Shown here: one piece after another, positions 35,301-48,625 of the stretch
Position numbering within the stretch: position 1 is the first letter of the stretch
How the letters are laid out: the number at the start of each line of letters is the position of its first letter
Assembly: GCA_958299035.1 (NCBI GenBank)
Contig: CATQJL010000223.1
Coordinates: 48,900,302 to 48,964,301, forward strand
Direction: 5' to 3'
DNA length: 64,000 nucleotides
Source of the DNA: Cylicocyclus nassatus
Lineage: Eukaryota; Nematoda; Chromadorea; Rhabditida; Strongylidae
Position numbers and translations under genes: made by a program
The notes under the pieces: model-generated
The model's input: the letters and a program-made list of their open reading frames with translations, nothing else
Databases searched by the model: none
What the model was told of the DNA's origin: nothing

Positions 35301-37363
35301 TGATCCACTTATCTAGATAATCGAGTTTTTCTGCACGCTAGGGCCATATTGTAGGGTTGGGTATGAGTACAGGAGCAAAGATGCATTTCTCTCACAACTG
35401 AATAAGTGAATATTTTCGCCGTACTTTCAGTAATTTCATAGAACAGCAAAAATTTTTTTTGCTATAGGATTTTATCGCGCGCACCCAGTAGATACTCCTT
35501 ATCAAAGGTTTTCACAACTTTTTTCTAGGATGCGAGAACAGCACTAGGAAGTAGTATTCAATAAGTTTATCATAGCATAATTCTCTCTTAGCTGTGAAGG
35601 GCCTTATTAACTGTTTCAAATTGAGCCTGATAGCGGATGCCTGCAATCAGTCATTTTTTATCGCCGTTGTCTGCTTCCGTCGCAGTCTTCACGCTTTCGG
35701 AACTTCATAGATAAGGATCGTCATGGAAGATTGCGGTGAGCAGAGAAAGCTATGTATTGCCGCGAGAATGTAAGATGAATGCCCAAGTTTCATTGGATTT
35801 TGGCTAGGAAGCAGGAGAAGATCATATATATGTTAACAAAAGCTTCTCAGAATTTTTTTTTGAGTTGTGCTCCGCCTTGATGAATGTTTTCACGTGTCAG
35901 TCACAAGATTTTCATTTGATCTCAACATGACACTTTCTTATCAATACTAAGGCTTATCTGTATGTGTGTACAAGTGAGCATGGCTAGTGTGAAAAACAGT
36001 TTGTCCAAAAAACCAAGTGTTATTTCTGCGTGAGCTGATATTACGATGCTGGATTGGTGTCATAGTTGACCAATGAACGCGCACTAGCATTTTGAGATCA
36101 ACTTATAACTTATATCAAATTTACAGTACAAGCAAGCATTCGGGTAAGATTTTTCTCAAACAAATGCGCAACTCAAATTCACTCACACAACTTCTTGTTC
36201 ATTCTTAGATGCGCGTTTGGCTCCCGTTGGTTTGGGACTAACTGGCATTGTGTTATTTGAGTGTATAAGTAAAGTAAATTAAAGTGACTCAGCACTAACA
36301 CTAGACACAGTGCCACTAGCTGAATTCGCACGCGAATAGGTAGTCATTATTATAAAATGTCTCATTGCTCATTTTTAGTAAATGTATAAGCAAGGTCCAC
36401 AAGGCTTCTACCTCTCTACCGAGAAGAGATTAGGAGATTATTGAAAGTCTCGTAAATAAATTATGAAACGATTTTTTTGGACACTCTATTGGAAAAGTTT
36501 TGTACAATTTTAATCTTTGCAACTAATTTGTTCTGAGCATGTGACAAATTTGAGAGCTTCAAAAATTGTTTCGAAGGCGTGGTTGATGCTACGCCCTCTA
36601 TTCAAAAAAAATCTGTCTGTCCAAACGAAACCTTTTTGAATCCGCCACTCAACAAGAGTGCCATTAGTCTGTGCGAATGTGGAAAATTGACACTATCGTT
36701 TCAAAATCTGTTTCTTTTTTGTTCATTTACTGAATTTTTTGCCATTCTCTTCTTTGAAACTTACAACAGAATTTTATTGATTTTACCTATGATACCCTAC
36801 TATCTCACTTCATGATGATATCGGACTGAGCTTCCAGCTAAACGAACTATGTGACAAGATCGGTGTCTCCCGTGTGTTTCTTGCCACTGACGCTCCTGAT
36901 TCCGAAGTTCAACAGCTCAAAGCCCTTATGCGCTATCCAGTTCTACAATACAAAAACGACAAACTTCCAGATGGTGCCGTAGCCATCGTCGACCAGGTCA
37001 GCTTCTCATAGCCACTTACAGCTTATGCTTAGTTAAAATCAAATCTGGAATAAATTTATAAATCAAACCAGACTCCGACAAAGACGACGGCATCGAAACT
37101 TTAGTCTAGTTAATAAAGGATTCCAACAACCTTGTTTCGGCTAAAAAGACGATCACAAGTTAGAATCAAATCTATTATTGTTTTAGTGGATCTGTGCCCA
37201 CGCGCGTTACTTCATCGGCAGTCATGCGTCTACCTTTTCATATCGCATCCAAGAAGATCGCGAGATTCTTGGATTTCCGCCAAAAAGCACATTCAATCGT
37301 TTCTGCCCGGATGAAGTGAATGAATGCGAGCAACCCGCGAAGTGGACGATAGTCTATGATTAG
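32321..37363 (+). CDS. pad-2: GDP-fucose protein O-fucosyltransferase 2 (POFUT2), 8 exons
   Basis: Exons: 32321-32528, 33296-33442, 33551-33686, 33741-33854, 34383-34508, 34712-34892, 36838-36996, 37187-37363; 1248 nt in frame, 415 aa, near the family length (human 429). POFUT2 adds O-fucose to folded thrombospondin type 1 repeats in the ER, a quality-control step for secreted matrix proteins. Visible: N-terminal signal peptide ([17 protein letters not shown]); [47 protein letters not shown]; the GDP-fucose-binding region with [12 protein letters not shown] in exon 6; FLATDA; and [20 protein letters not shown] with a C-terminal CEQP-KW block. The ATG at 32321 follows a TTTAG acceptor-like site. 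Exons 2-3 are joined by an intron without stops (33443-33550); the spliced form fits the family better than read-through. Intron 6 is about 1.9 kb. The gene starts about 400 bases after cnk-1, same strand. Confidence 0.95.
34532..34680. repeat. Insertion with poly-G run in pad-2 intron 5
   Basis: CCAGTGGCGTACCCAGGATT precedes about 20 consecutive G bases, then a small palindrome GTGCGTGGCGTTAGCCACGCAC. The CAGTGGCGTA start resembles the end of the MITE at 57114-57464, which also has long G/C homopolymers just inside its ends. The right boundary is not clear, so this may be a truncated copy. Confidence 0.45.
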
Positions 37364-38264
37364 GATCACTAGGGCTTTAAAGAGCATTTTTGAGTTTTCT
37401 AACTGTATCTCTTATAAATTAAAACGTTAGGATCAATAGTTTCATTACCTTAAATTATTGAACTTAAAACTTCTGTATATTTGTTCACATTTGCGGTGCT
37501 CTGCTTTGCCTTTATTTATTTGATGTGATCTGATACCTGATACTAAGCCTTTCATCATTACTTCCTTTCATCATTACTTAAGTTTTTTTTAGTTCAATTC
37601 AACATTTTTTCATCTCATCCCTACTCTCTGAACTTTGCCATTCTCTCTTTATTATTAACTTCGAAATCATCAAGCTTGTGAGACTGTTTGCTAATAGAAT
37701 TGCTGAATAGCACTGAACTTTTTCCCATGTCCATGTTATCTGCATTTTTTATGACTTCCTTTTTCCTTCTGGCAGGTTTTTGCTACGAAAATTCGTAGCG
37801 AAATCATCCTTAGTTTTAGCTTCTTTAAATTCAGCATAATACTCAGTTTTTGAATAATAATTGCTGAACTGGTAATCTATTGAAACCTACTTGCCACTGC
37901 TACTTGATTAAATAAAAGGTTATGCTAATCAATTATCTTGTTGAATCGAAACTTTACTAGAATTTAGAACATTTTGGTGAAATTAATCACAATAAAATTA
38001 TTTTGTTCATCTCACAGAACTATGAGAAAGTCGTAAGCAGTTATCAAACAACATCAAGACAACTTTGTGACTGACACCTTTATGACTGTAGTACACGTAG
38101 TCTTCAATAATCTCGAAGGTTCCCACTTCCTGATTACAAACTTGTGACGAAACAAATGTTTCTGTCATAAGATGCCTGACCAAACAAAGTTTGTTGTTAT
38201 CAGCGAGAGATAACACTTACCAAAAAAGTACAAAAAGAGAAGCGTATCCGTCTCTGCCCTTCCG

Positions 38265-41200
38265 ATGTTCCGTGTGGTGGTGCTTCTGGGCTTCTTGCTT
38301 CATGTTGTAGCCGAGATAGTCTATGTTCAAGTGATTTTTAGGTAGGAACTCTGATAAGTTAATTTTTTCCTCTTCAAAAATTCAGGTGAATTTAGGCATG
38401 GCGATCGAGCTCCGTCGGATGTTTATCCCTTGGATCCGTACGGTGAAGAGGTTTGGCCTCGTGGATTCAGCCAATTGACCGAAAAAGGATACAAACGCGC
38501 TCAGCAACTAGGGAAATATTTACACACACGCTACAGGACACAGCATCGTTTACTTGGCCAAAAATTTGAAAATAGAAAGGTCCGTTGTAATAATTTTGTC
38601 TTGGGTACGGTCAGAGTTCTGTGACTTCTTGGCTTCTGTGACTCCCTACATTTCTGCAATTCTTATGATTTATATGAATTGTGTAATTCCTGTCCTTGGA
38701 GCGCTAAATTTTCACAACTCGTGACAGGCACTGTTATTTCCTTATTTTCTTCTGTTCCTAACGTTATGGAGTTCTTGTGCTAAACTAGCAAAAAAATGCG
38801 CAAAATTTTGACTTCAAGACAGCCAACATCGTCAACATTCTTGTGAAGGCGGTAGTTTTCGCGCTTCAACGAAAACCCTGGAATCTGGAAAGCCAAGAAA
38901 TCACATGAAACTTATAGCTGAACCCTGAGTTTCTTTACATTTGCTTATTCAACGCCTTAGGTTTTCGTCCGTTCAAGCGATAAAGACAGATGTATAGAAA
39001 CAGCCATGGGAGTCGTTTCCACCCTTTTTCCATCCGAAATAGTGCCAATTCATACCTATTCAAGTCATAAGTACGACCTGGTAGGTTACTTCCTGGAGCT
39101 AGAAAAAACTACCTTTCCGATTTTCTTTATTTCAGCTTTTGAAGCCGAGCAGTGTTCGCTGTGACCGAGCAGATATCTTGGTTTCCGGCGATAAACGCAA
39201 ACTTTATCAAAAGCGGAACCGGGGGTACAAGAATCTCTTTGCTTATCTCTCACATCACACCGGAACACATGTTTCTATGAGCAACATCAAAAACATCTAC
39301 AACACAGTTCATCGTGAGGTGAGCGGCATAGTACTGATACTGTACTATTGCTTCTTCTTATCTCTTGTTGCCTGCCTTATTATGGTCAAAAATCGCAATA
39401 AATGCTGCGCAGGAGTAGTAAAAGTACAACCAATGTAGTAGCTACCAAGGAATGTCACGTAAGTTAGAATCGTGTTCTGGATGAGACACATCTATTTGAA
39501 ATCAGCTTCGAACGATGATTCCAAATATGGTATTCTTAGCTGCGGCGCATCATTCTGGAGAGAGTATTATTCTATGCGCGGAAATTGCATGCTCGTTTGA
39601 TCTACTGGGATTACTATACTAACATTTGAGTGTTAATACACTGGGATAGATTCTTTATCAATAAAAACGGATTTGATTTGTTCTTATTTTGATGGTGCAG
39701 CACTTTTTTCGGGTGAATTTCGATTTATAGGCATTCTTTCCGTGCTGAGTGAAACGCCAAATTCGCGCAAAAATCAATAATTCGCTTCGGAACGGTGGCT
39801 TGCCAAAGTCTATAAGCTTGTGGAGATCGTAAAATACAAAGCTTCAACTTCCGTATCTATCGTTCGTCTTTGCTGTAAAACAGGATCTGCTGGAAATCAT
39901 TTTCCCGTTTCAGTAAACGTGGTTGCGGTGAGTTTCCGTGCAAATGTGCATTGATGAAATATCTGAAAAATAGTGTGACGGCAGCTTCCTTTTTCACCAG
40001 TTTTTTTAAAATTTGATTATGCAATCTGATACAATTTATTATTGTAACTCATTTACAGCTGGAGAGCTGACAGAGGAGATACAGTCTGCCCCAATCGGGA
40101 TCAGGCCGAAGCGTCGGCGTAAATTTGCGCGCTCGCAGCGCTAGCGGTCTGCGCTGCATATGCGCGCTGTTGGAGAGAGCCAAAGGACTGAAGAGAGGGC
40201 AGAGAAGCAGGCAGTGGGCGTGACCGCGAAACCCTAGCGACGCGGACTCCCGCCATGCCAATTTTGGCCTGGTTAGGATTGGGGCAGACTGTACCTTTGG
40301 GCGGTGAGGTGGGGCGCATAAACATCATTTATGTGGTGTTTCGTCATTCTCTATCAAAATTTGCCCGTTTCTGCCATTGTGCATCTGATATGCCTGGTTT
40401 TGAGGGCAGAATCTGACACTTTCCGGTCAGTACCTAGCCCAAATGTAGGTGCCACGAGAGGGGCATCTGCGTTGATTCGGTCCTCCAATGTTGTCTCTGA
40501 ATGGAGATAATTGACTTGAAACCCACAAAAGTGCTATCAAGCCACGCCCACTCTATCAAGCTCCTCCTGTCCAAGTGCTGAAAGTCGTCTGTTCCTTCAG
40601 GACGGGGTTCCCAGAAGTCGGGTTTTCTGGGGGCTTTTTTGTGACATCTTGCACTTCAAATCTGTTCAGAGCAACGAGGCCCCAGAATGACAAAAACATG
40701 GGAGGTAAAATTTTGAGACGCTGCCTTCAGTAAAATTGTAAACCACGAGAGACATTGTTCAATGTAAACAATTTCTAGAGCGAAAGTGGCTTGAAGCAAC
40801 CGGAATGGGTTTACAAGATAACTGACCACAACACTACCATCATCGAGGAGATGGCAGAACTGAAACGTCAGGAGCGTATTGAAGCTTACAACTCTTTTGA
40901 GAAAGCGAAATTGAGCACTGGTTTTCTCACTGGTCAGCTGCTCAAAGAACTTCGGGACAAAGTAGTGGGAATATCTCGAAAGAGTATGGCTCTGTACTCG
41001 ACGGTAAGAAAGCAATTTCTAAGTGAAAACAAAAGTAAGCTGCCAGAGTTTTTTTTCAGCACGATGCCACCATAACCTCGCTTTTGTATAATCTTGGAGT
41101 GTCAAATCAACTCTTGCCTCCTTACACGGCTGCAGTTTTATTGGAACTACACAAAATCAATAAGCATCACTTCGTAAAGGTTCTTTTATGGTTTTCTAAC

Positions 41201-41539
41201 AATACAGCAAAAATGAGAAACTTCTAGGTTCTCTTCCGTAACTCAACCAAAGAAGCATCACCACTGCAACTTCCAACCTGCGCTGTCCTCTGCCCATGGC
41301 AAGACTTCGTACGCTTCGCGACTCCACGGTCATTTCAAACTAGAGAAGAATTTGAAGTTGCATGTGAGAATAGGCGCGACTCGCAGAAGGTTCACCCCAA
41401 GAGGGAGGAAACATCATCAACACTGCCCCTCAATCCAGAACTGATTGCTGTAGCTGGATATTCTCTTTTGCTGCTTGTTGTCTTGTATCTCTACAGAGCA
41501 ATACCCATCAAGGGTCTTCCTGCAAGCTGTGAACCCTGA
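38265..41539 (+). CDS. Histidine acid phosphatase, membrane-anchored, 7 exons
   Basis: Exons: 38265-38341, 38396-38579, 38961-39080, 39136-39318, 40779-41003, 41060-41179, 41228-41539; 1221 nt in frame, 406 aa. Histidine acid phosphatases hydrolyse phosphomonoesters in lysosomes or outside the cell via a phosphohistidine. Exon 1 encodes a signal peptide and the exon 1/2 junction creates the catalytic motif RHGDRAP (residues 26-32); choosing the ATTTAG acceptor at 38395 is what restores it. The second catalytic motif, HDATITSLLYNLG, opens exon 6 (His about 264, Asp about 265), followed by PPYTAAVLLELH. A transmembrane helix near residues 374-394 (LIAVAGYSLLLLVVLYLY) and a short tail make it a type I membrane protein. 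A poly(A) signal follows at 41767. The family is large in nematodes and I cannot name the exact orthologue. Intron 4 contains a MITE. Confidence 0.93.
40082..40291. mobile_element. Tc1/mariner-type MITE with perfect 15-bp ends
   Basis: A 210-bp element has CAGTCTGCCCCAATC at the left and its exact reverse complement at the right, each bordered by TA (40080-40081 and 40292-40293). CAGT ends with a TA duplication are typical of Tc1-like elements (family knowledge). The GC-rich interior has no coding capacity. It lies in intron 4 of the acid phosphatase gene. Confidence 0.8.
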
Positions 41540-41766
41540 CCTAATTGTAAGAGTTTATCGGTTAAGAGGAGCATTGGTCAAAACACCATTTTGACTTTGA
41601 TCACCATCGGAATTGATATCTCTTGCCAAATTCCATACTGTAGGCACTGATTTGAGGTTTTTCATGGTTTGCCACATTGTTTCTGAACTAATAATTGATT
41701 ATTGCCTTCCTGGGACAGAATTTCCATTTCTTATTGTCTTTCACCCTGATCTCGATAAAAGTATCA

Positions 41767-41772
41767 AATAAA
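41767..41772 (+). terminator. AATAAA poly(A) signal of the acid phosphatase gene
   Basis: A canonical AATAAA lies 228 bases after the stop codon of the acid phosphatase gene, in AT-rich sequence, and is the first such hexamer seen downstream. Confidence 0.55.
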
Positions 41773-42052
41773 ATTCATCTCGTATGTAAATACATTTTGC
41801 TTTGTGCATTTTGGTAACATTCTTGTTTTCTCGCAGTTATCATTTCCATGAGAGGGTGACCAATGACGCCCACTAAATGGTGGCGGGGTTGGTAAAGTTT
41901 GAAGCTCCTTTACAGGGTTTAGCGCATGAATTGGAGGGTGGAATTAGGAGTACGGTGTGCTTGAAGGGGTCTACTATCTAGTACTACCAAAGTCTGATAG
42001 AAGCCCATTTTGCCGATCTACTGCCTTTAAGGATTGCACCTGTTTTCCCTTT

Positions 42053-42133
42053 AGGCCCGGGCAGACTTCACGCGATTTGGTCGTCGCGACTGAATCGCGA
42101 CGATCAAATCACGTGAACTCTGTCCGAGGCCTT
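42053..42133. mobile_element. Minimal 81-bp palindromic MITE (AGGCC...CGGGCAGA family)
   Basis: AGGCCCGGGCAGACTTCACG continues through GCGATTTGGTCGTCGCGA and then returns as the reverse complement ending CCGAGGCCT. It is almost all terminal repeat. A longer relative lies at 61177-61382. The flanks show TTA or TA on each side. Confidence 0.75.
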
Positions 42134-44471
42134 AGGGAGCTGCTCGTTCCCTCACCGAAACAATTCCAAGGCAAGATTCTCTTTGAAGGTGAACTCTTTA
42201 TAACGTTGCCGGTCGCAGCAATAAATCAGGGCTTGCAGACGCAAGAAAATTTGAAAAAGCACTACAGAAATGTCTTCCTAGGAAAATGGACCATTCTTGG
42301 AAAAGAGGAGGGCCCTGACCTCAAGGTAGTCACCAGGGCTTCTGCATGACATGCTACACAACAAAATACGTCGTAGTGAGCAAATGCAACTTGCCGATGT
42401 CTCGTGGCTTCAAGCGGGCTTGAGAATATCAATTTTGAAGTGTCGTGTCGATGCTCTCGAAATTCGGGGTGGGCCAGCCTTCGATCCGACCCCGTGTTGA
42501 CTCAGTGCGACGGTCAGCAACCGAATGTTTGGCTGCATAACACATCAGCCAAGACGTAACCGTCCACGTAACTTCGAGGATGAGCCGCCAAATCTCAGGT
42601 GACCGCTCCCGAGTTGTCGTCCTGTCCCCCCCTTAAGACTGTGTTTTTTTCAGATCACGAACACTCGAAAAGGCAAACACGAAAACTGAGGTTCCAGCGG
42701 CTGCGCCGAAACGAGAGAGTAGGCACCTGTCGTTGCCAGCTAGGAGACAAGACTCCTTGAAAGGTGATCGTTAATCATGGCTGCGGCTTCGAACAGCTGT
42801 TTCTGTAGCAAAGAAGTGCTTAAAAACAAAGTAGTACATCGTTTTTCTTACGCAGAAACAGCTGTTTCTGGAAACTCAAACCTTCCTCGTATTATCACTT
42901 ACAAAATGACATGGAATAAGCTCTTCACTTATCCTTGCTTTTTTCCCAGTTTCCTTGCACTACTGAAACTGTTTTTTCAATGTTTCTTACAATTTTTCGC
43001 CGATATCAAACTGAATATTTCACACTCCAATTTGTGAGCTTTTATAGCGAAGAAATGGATTTATGTCGAGTTGGCAGAAGTTTCTGTTACATTTACTTTT
43101 TTTTAGCATTCTACTGGGTAAACTTTACGACCAAATTTCAAAAACCATTTCTTGGCACTGCATAACAACTTTTGTACGATGCACTTAATAGGAGGAAGTC
43201 GGATATTTTTGAACTTTTCAATTTATTTCTGGATTTTGAGAAGCTAGAGGTCGAATTGCGCTATAGAAAAATAAAATAAAATACTCAAAATGAATAACAG
43301 AAAGCTATATAAATGAAAAATAGCAAGGGCAGATAAAAAAAATATCTGAAAAAAGGAAAAACTGAAAATCTAAAAAAAACTGCTGCAAATTTGCTGTCTT
43401 TCTTAGTGTGCATTTGCGGGCATCATTATACGGCGTATAGAGTATGAACAGGTTTGCGATTTTCAGAAAGCTCAAATTTTTTGAATCTATAAATAAGTGT
43501 ACCAGACAAATGACTCCTGCGGAGCTTGCAAAAAGGACACTACTAAATATATTTACTTAAAAAGACATCAAATTGAGTCATGAAAATCTAAAGTCTGTTC
43601 TTCAAAACTTCATAAAAACTCGTTGTTCTCATTGCCACAATTTAACAGCGACATTCTTATCAATTGCTTCTTCTTGCTTTATGAAGCAATTTCCACTCTC
43701 AACTAATCTTCTCAGCAATTTCTTGTGTCTACCCTCTCAATCGTTCTATTGATTATCTACGCACTTTTCCTGCATTGAAAAACTTGGCACAATGATTTTG
43801 TTCTTTTCCGCTTCTCAATCAACTCGGCTTCGCACAGTATCCGGGCACTTTGCAGTAAGGACAAGCGTCCCCGTTGTCAACAGTAAGGGCTCTCATCTTG
43901 AGGCACTCGGTACTCCAGACCTTGCACGTTTGCTGAAACGAGGGCTACGAGCAGTGTGTCCGAGAGCTGTGACAGCGGCAAAAACGAACAGTTTTCTCTG
44001 TGCTTCGCCTGACACGGCCACTCACTCGATGCGACGCGCTTTTACGGAATGTCTTCAGGTGATCAAAATAGGTACACTCGAGCTATTTTTGACTCAATAT
44101 GTGTGCCGGAACAATACGCGAGGCACAATAATACGACTTTTACGTTTCAGTGGCCAAATTTTAATAATTGTTTTTTTTCCTGCGAAAATAATCAGCTATC
44201 GTCGAGTCACTTGTAACTCAACATGCATATTGCACACCATGCGCGTTACTTCACGAGTAATTGAACCTGCTTTAGGAATTTTTTCTTGTTTTTTTTTCTT
44301 ATAATGTGACTGGGTATATATCAGGTAGTAATACACTTCCAAAGTTGGTTTCACTAAAAAAGGTTCTTGAATTCTAGTAAAGTGTCCTCTTATACTGCGC
44401 AGCTTGTAGGCTCATCTATCAAGGCCTAAAAATACTTAAAGATACACTAGAGCCATCTGTAACTCAATGTA

Positions 44472-44969
44472 TTAGGTTGATGCATATCTTGCACCACAAT
44501 TTTTGAAAATCTCTCATTCCATTCAGCTTCAATGAATCCTTCTGCTTTCAAACATGACGAAAAGGGAAAACCTTGCGCTTTCTGAAAGTGCTCAAGTCAA
44601 AATTCTCGAGGGCAGATGGCGACGATATAAAGAGAGAAATACTCAACAGTAATTTTTCGAATTTTGATTATTAAAGTTGCCAAAACGTTTACTAAAATTC
44701 AAACTTATTCTTGATCTTAGTTCTATGACCTACCGTTTTCAACTAGAAGAAGTTGGTAGTGATTAGATGATGTCTCTGTGAATGGTTACGAAATTCGATT
44801 TTTTAAAATTGACTGGGTGATTTTGTTTCATACTGATTTTCTACAATGGAATACTTTTGACATACATAACAATAAGCATACTTTCAAATTGATTAGTTTG
44901 TTCAAGCACTTTTTACCTATTTTTTCTATTTGTTTTTTTTTTGGTGCAAGAATTGTGCATTAACCTGAA
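44472..44969. mobile_element. Mariner-type MITE, family A, copy 1
   Basis: About 498 bp bounded by TTAGGTTGATGCATATCTTG at the left and, read inward from the right, TTCAGGTTAATGCACAATTC, next to a TA at the left. Internal sequence (GAAAACCTTGCGCTTTCTGA and following) is shared with the element at 47086-47532, so this is a dispersed family. No transposase ORF. Confidence 0.75.
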
Positions 44970-45735
44970 TCTAGTGGACAATCGCGAGGTATCTCACAAG
45001 GTTAGTATAGGTGGCAAGTTTTAGAGATTCTTTCCTTTCTTTAATCTCCGAAGTCCAATCAGATTCCAATAACCTTCTTAATAAGGTTTTTCCATTAAAA
45101 CGTACTTTTCATGACTGCGAGTAGTTGTGAGATGCCGCGATTGTTGAGCAATTCCAAATATAGCTATAAATGACGATAGCTCTAATGGTACTAGACGGTA
45201 GACCTTAAACATACATTCCGTGATCAAAGTGATTGCCACATAGTGAACTAATCTCATTGTTATCACTGAAAAAGTTCGAAAATCAATATTTCTGTAAAAA
45301 TCAATCATGAACATCAAGAAAAATCGAACTTTATCATTCTTTTGACGTTCACCAGCCCCGTTTGGCGAAAGTCTGGTCGGATTTATGAATCACTAAACTT
45401 CTTTTCGTTGGCAATCCTAAAAAGCAGCTCTTCATCTCTCAAAGGCCCTTCCTCCCCCTCTTCCCTTCCTCTTCCCTATCGCTATCCCATCCCTCTAACT
45501 TTGTCTTTGTGTCGTATAATACCTCATGGAGTTGACTCATTCATTTATTCCCGCCTCCGGTGTTAAGTTGAAGTAAGCCGAAAGCTTGAAAACGCAGCTG
45601 TGGCCAATAAGTCATGAACATTTCTTTTTCTTAAAGCTGCCGCATGCAATAATTCTTGGTTCCCTTCATACGCATGGAGTTTCTCTACTTACTTTCAAAG
45701 TAAAATATTTTGCAGTCTGGCATTATGCGGTATCA

Positions 45736-46515
45736 TTAGATTGAAGAAAAGAATGTCGCTTTTTCCGAGTTTTCTCCGTTAAAATATATTTCTCGCCAAC
45801 CAATGCATATCCAAGGCCAAAATTCCATGGTCAAACTTACGAAGGCTTGTATGCAACAACATGCAAGGGAGGGGTTTACGGTCACTGGGGAGGAGTTTGC
45901 CATTTTCTTTTTCAATTTTTCTTGTTTTTCAAGCATGAAAAAAATACAGCCATTGTATCTATGGATATTACATGCACCTGTTATATGCAGGAGCAAGTGA
46001 GAGATTTGTAGGATTTTATGCGCCTGAAAATTCGAATTTGGCATCATTATGGCTTCTATGTTCCGGCTTCGAACTTTGGGTAGATCACAATTTTTGCCAT
46101 TGTTCAACACATTCACGACAGGGCCGTTTTTCACTGACTGCCATTGCGGACCAGAGCATATTTCGCTAATTGAGTTTGCGAAATACTTTCAGGTCACTGA
46201 TGGACCCTGTGTTCTGAAGTGTTAATCTTTGGGAAGTACTTCAAGAGGTGTATGCAGAAGTTTACTCGATTTGTCTAAAAAGTTTCACCGTGAACTAGCA
46301 AATCAAAAACTTCAGAAAGCATACGACCCACCAGTGGCTCGTATTGTCCGAAATGGCAGAACACGCACGACCCACCGGTGGGACGTAGTCGTGAATGTGT
46401 TGAAGGTCATTTTCTAGTTCTTCGTTTGCTCTATCGAAAGATACCTTTCTCACATTATTATGGATTCGTTTTATTGTTTTATATAAAAAATGACATTCTT
46501 TTCTTTCTAACCTAA
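45736..46515. mobile_element. Mariner-type MITE, family B, copy 1
   Basis: About 780 bp with ends TTAGATTGAAGAAAAGAATG and, from the right inward, TTAGGTTAGAAAGAAAAGAA; the right end is followed by TA. The interior shares GCATATCCAAGG near the left and GATTCGTTTTATTG near the right with the copy at 60393-60879. It also contains CGACCCACCRGTGG repeated twice (about 46324 and 46367). Confidence 0.7.
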
Positions 46516-47085
46516 TAGCAATCACAACCGTCAAATTTCATGAGTTAGATAGAATATTGCTCTTTAACAGCACTATTCAGTCCTGCTCTATTAATGATGT
46601 TTGACTTCTTGCTAATCAGTTTCCCAGAAAGAGATCGAATCTTTATTCACCCATGTCTTTGCTTAACAAATTAGGAAGTTGACTCACTCACAAGAACGCA
46701 GTTTTTAGAAAGTGTCCCCTTTATCCGTTAACATCAGTATTTACCATCGTATCCTTGGTCTTTTTTCCTTTCATTCCACTGCACATTCAGAGATTCTAAT
46801 AGCGAAGAATATCAAAGGAAACTTATAATAAATTAGGACATAAGCGGTAAGAATCTTTTTACAAGAAAAACTGTAATCCTCATTGTAATCATGGTATGTT
46901 AAGTGTAAAGTAAGGTCGAAAAAACTGAAGAGCGGATAAGATAGCATTTCGCGGAAGTGCTACTGCCAAACTAAATAGAAGTATGTACCCTATGACTCTC
47001 TTTGAAAATTAGCATCACAGAACACTTTGCTGTTTCTTATGAAAGAAATTGGAGCTGGATTGCTTATTTCGTGAAATTTTAGTCT

Positions 47086-47532
47086 ATCAGAATGATGCAT
47101 AATTACTGCACCAAATTTTGAAATTTGTTACTTCATCCAGCTTCGACGAAATCTTCTGGTTTGATGCATATGGGGAAAGCACATCTTGCGCTTTCTAAAG
47201 GCACTAAAGCCAAAATTTCTTGGGGCATATGGAAAATGTAAGATAGAGATATACCCAAAAGTGGTCACTAAAATTGCTAAAACTTCTACTAGAATTCAAG
47301 CATGCACTTTCTACCTAAGAGAAGTTGGGTGATTGGATGTCTCTGCGAATAGTTACGAATTTCGATTTTTTTCTTGAATTGACTTATTGAATCTGATTTA
47401 TAGATTTTTTAAAATGTACTTTAAATTACTACTTTTGACATACGAGCATATCCTATAAGTCGATTAGTCTGTTTAAACATTGTTAAAATAATTTTTTCCT
47501 AATTTTGGTGCAAGAATTGTGCATTAACCTAA
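47086..47532. mobile_element. Mariner-type MITE, family A, copy 2
   Basis: A diverged relative of the element at 44472-44969: AATGATGCATAATTACTGCA at the left and GTGCAAGAATTGTGCATTAA at the right. The shared interior includes CTTGCGCTTTCTAAAGGCAC and a GTTACGAATTTCGATTTTTT block. Boundaries are approximate. Confidence 0.65.
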
Positions 47533-48479
47533 AATCTCACTTTCTTTTTTTTATTCACCGAAAATTGCTTAGCTATCGCCGCTCTGGCTCCCAAAAATTT
47601 TAAAGGATTTGATATGAATCACCTCCCACTAAAACAAGTTTTGAGAATTTTCAATAGTTTTTTGTATGTTTCCGATGCATATGTTAATACCAGAGTGTGA
47701 CTCAAATAAAATTCTACAAGTTTTTATTTATTTTTCATCTGTTTATTTATTATTTTATTTATGCTATATGCTCATGGCTTGCTACAATACACGATTGATA
47801 AGGTGATGGAAGAAACACGTAGTAACTTGGCACAGAATGCAAGATAAACAGAATTACCGAATAAAAATAAAGCAACTGTTACTATCATCGTGTCTAGTCA
47901 TTTTTTTATGATTGATGGAATTCACTGGGGACTCGGGCAGATCGTAGATGCACGAGCAAGCTCAAAAAACCTGTACTCGTCCTTTCATCCGCCTGCAAAA
48001 TGACTTCTAAACTTTCCGCCTATTTTTAATGTTCTTCAAGGCGCCCACTATGAAAACAAAATTTTGAAGTTCTCCGAAAATTTTTTTATCGGTTTTGCAA
48101 GAGCATCTATTTGAGCAGCTTGGTCACATGTTCGTCTTCATGCTAGAACCCGTGATATGAGGTATACCTGCGTCAGAGGACAGGTGCAGCAAAAAGATAA
48201 TAGGTTGGGGAAGCTGAAAGCTAGCGTTTAATGACATTCTTTCACTTTCTGCGACTATTCTCTGGTAAATATTCATGGAAAAGACTCCAATCCCTCCTAT
48301 GAGGCGTAGCTGGTTGAAACCAAAAGCAAAACCTCCTGATTTGGTGGCCAGCACAAGATTAGCCCATAAAAGTAGGTTGCTCCGATTCAATTATGATATG
48401 TGTGTAATCTTGTTTTTGCTGCTTAAGTATTGAATCAATATTTTCAAAAAAAATCCATCTTACAACTGTCATGTTAATA

Positions 48480-48625
48480 ATTTGGCTGGTCTACAGGTTC
48501 CGTGCCAGCGTCGTTTCATCGCCGTGCCATCGCCGTGCCGCGTCTATCAGTCAATACGTTCAGGCACGGTGCTAGCATGCGCTGAAAAGACGCAGACATG
48601 GCACTGGCACAGCTCCGAATTACGG
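48480..48625. mobile_element. GC-rich palindromic MITE, GCCAGC family, copy 1
   Basis: A GC-rich island in AT-rich sequence with CCGTGCCAGCGTCG at the left and CATGGCACTGGCACAGCTCC at the right pairing imperfectly. A similar element, with the same GTGCCAGC / GCTGGCAC building blocks, lies at 51178-51320. Exact ends and target duplication were not determined. Confidence 0.55.

Noticed and set aside
41957..42349. 130-aa plus-strand ORF
   Set aside because: It runs straight through the 81-bp palindromic MITE and has no recognisable domain or splice partners.
43792..44304. 170-aa plus-strand ORF, the longest in the window
   Set aside because: Composition is low-quality (many Phe/Ile/Arg), it includes a copy of the dispersed TTGTAACTC repeat, and nothing resembles a known family; chance length is the simplest reading.
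45736..46134. 132-aa minus-strand ORF
   Set aside because: It lies entirely inside the family B mariner-type MITE and shows no transposase motif.
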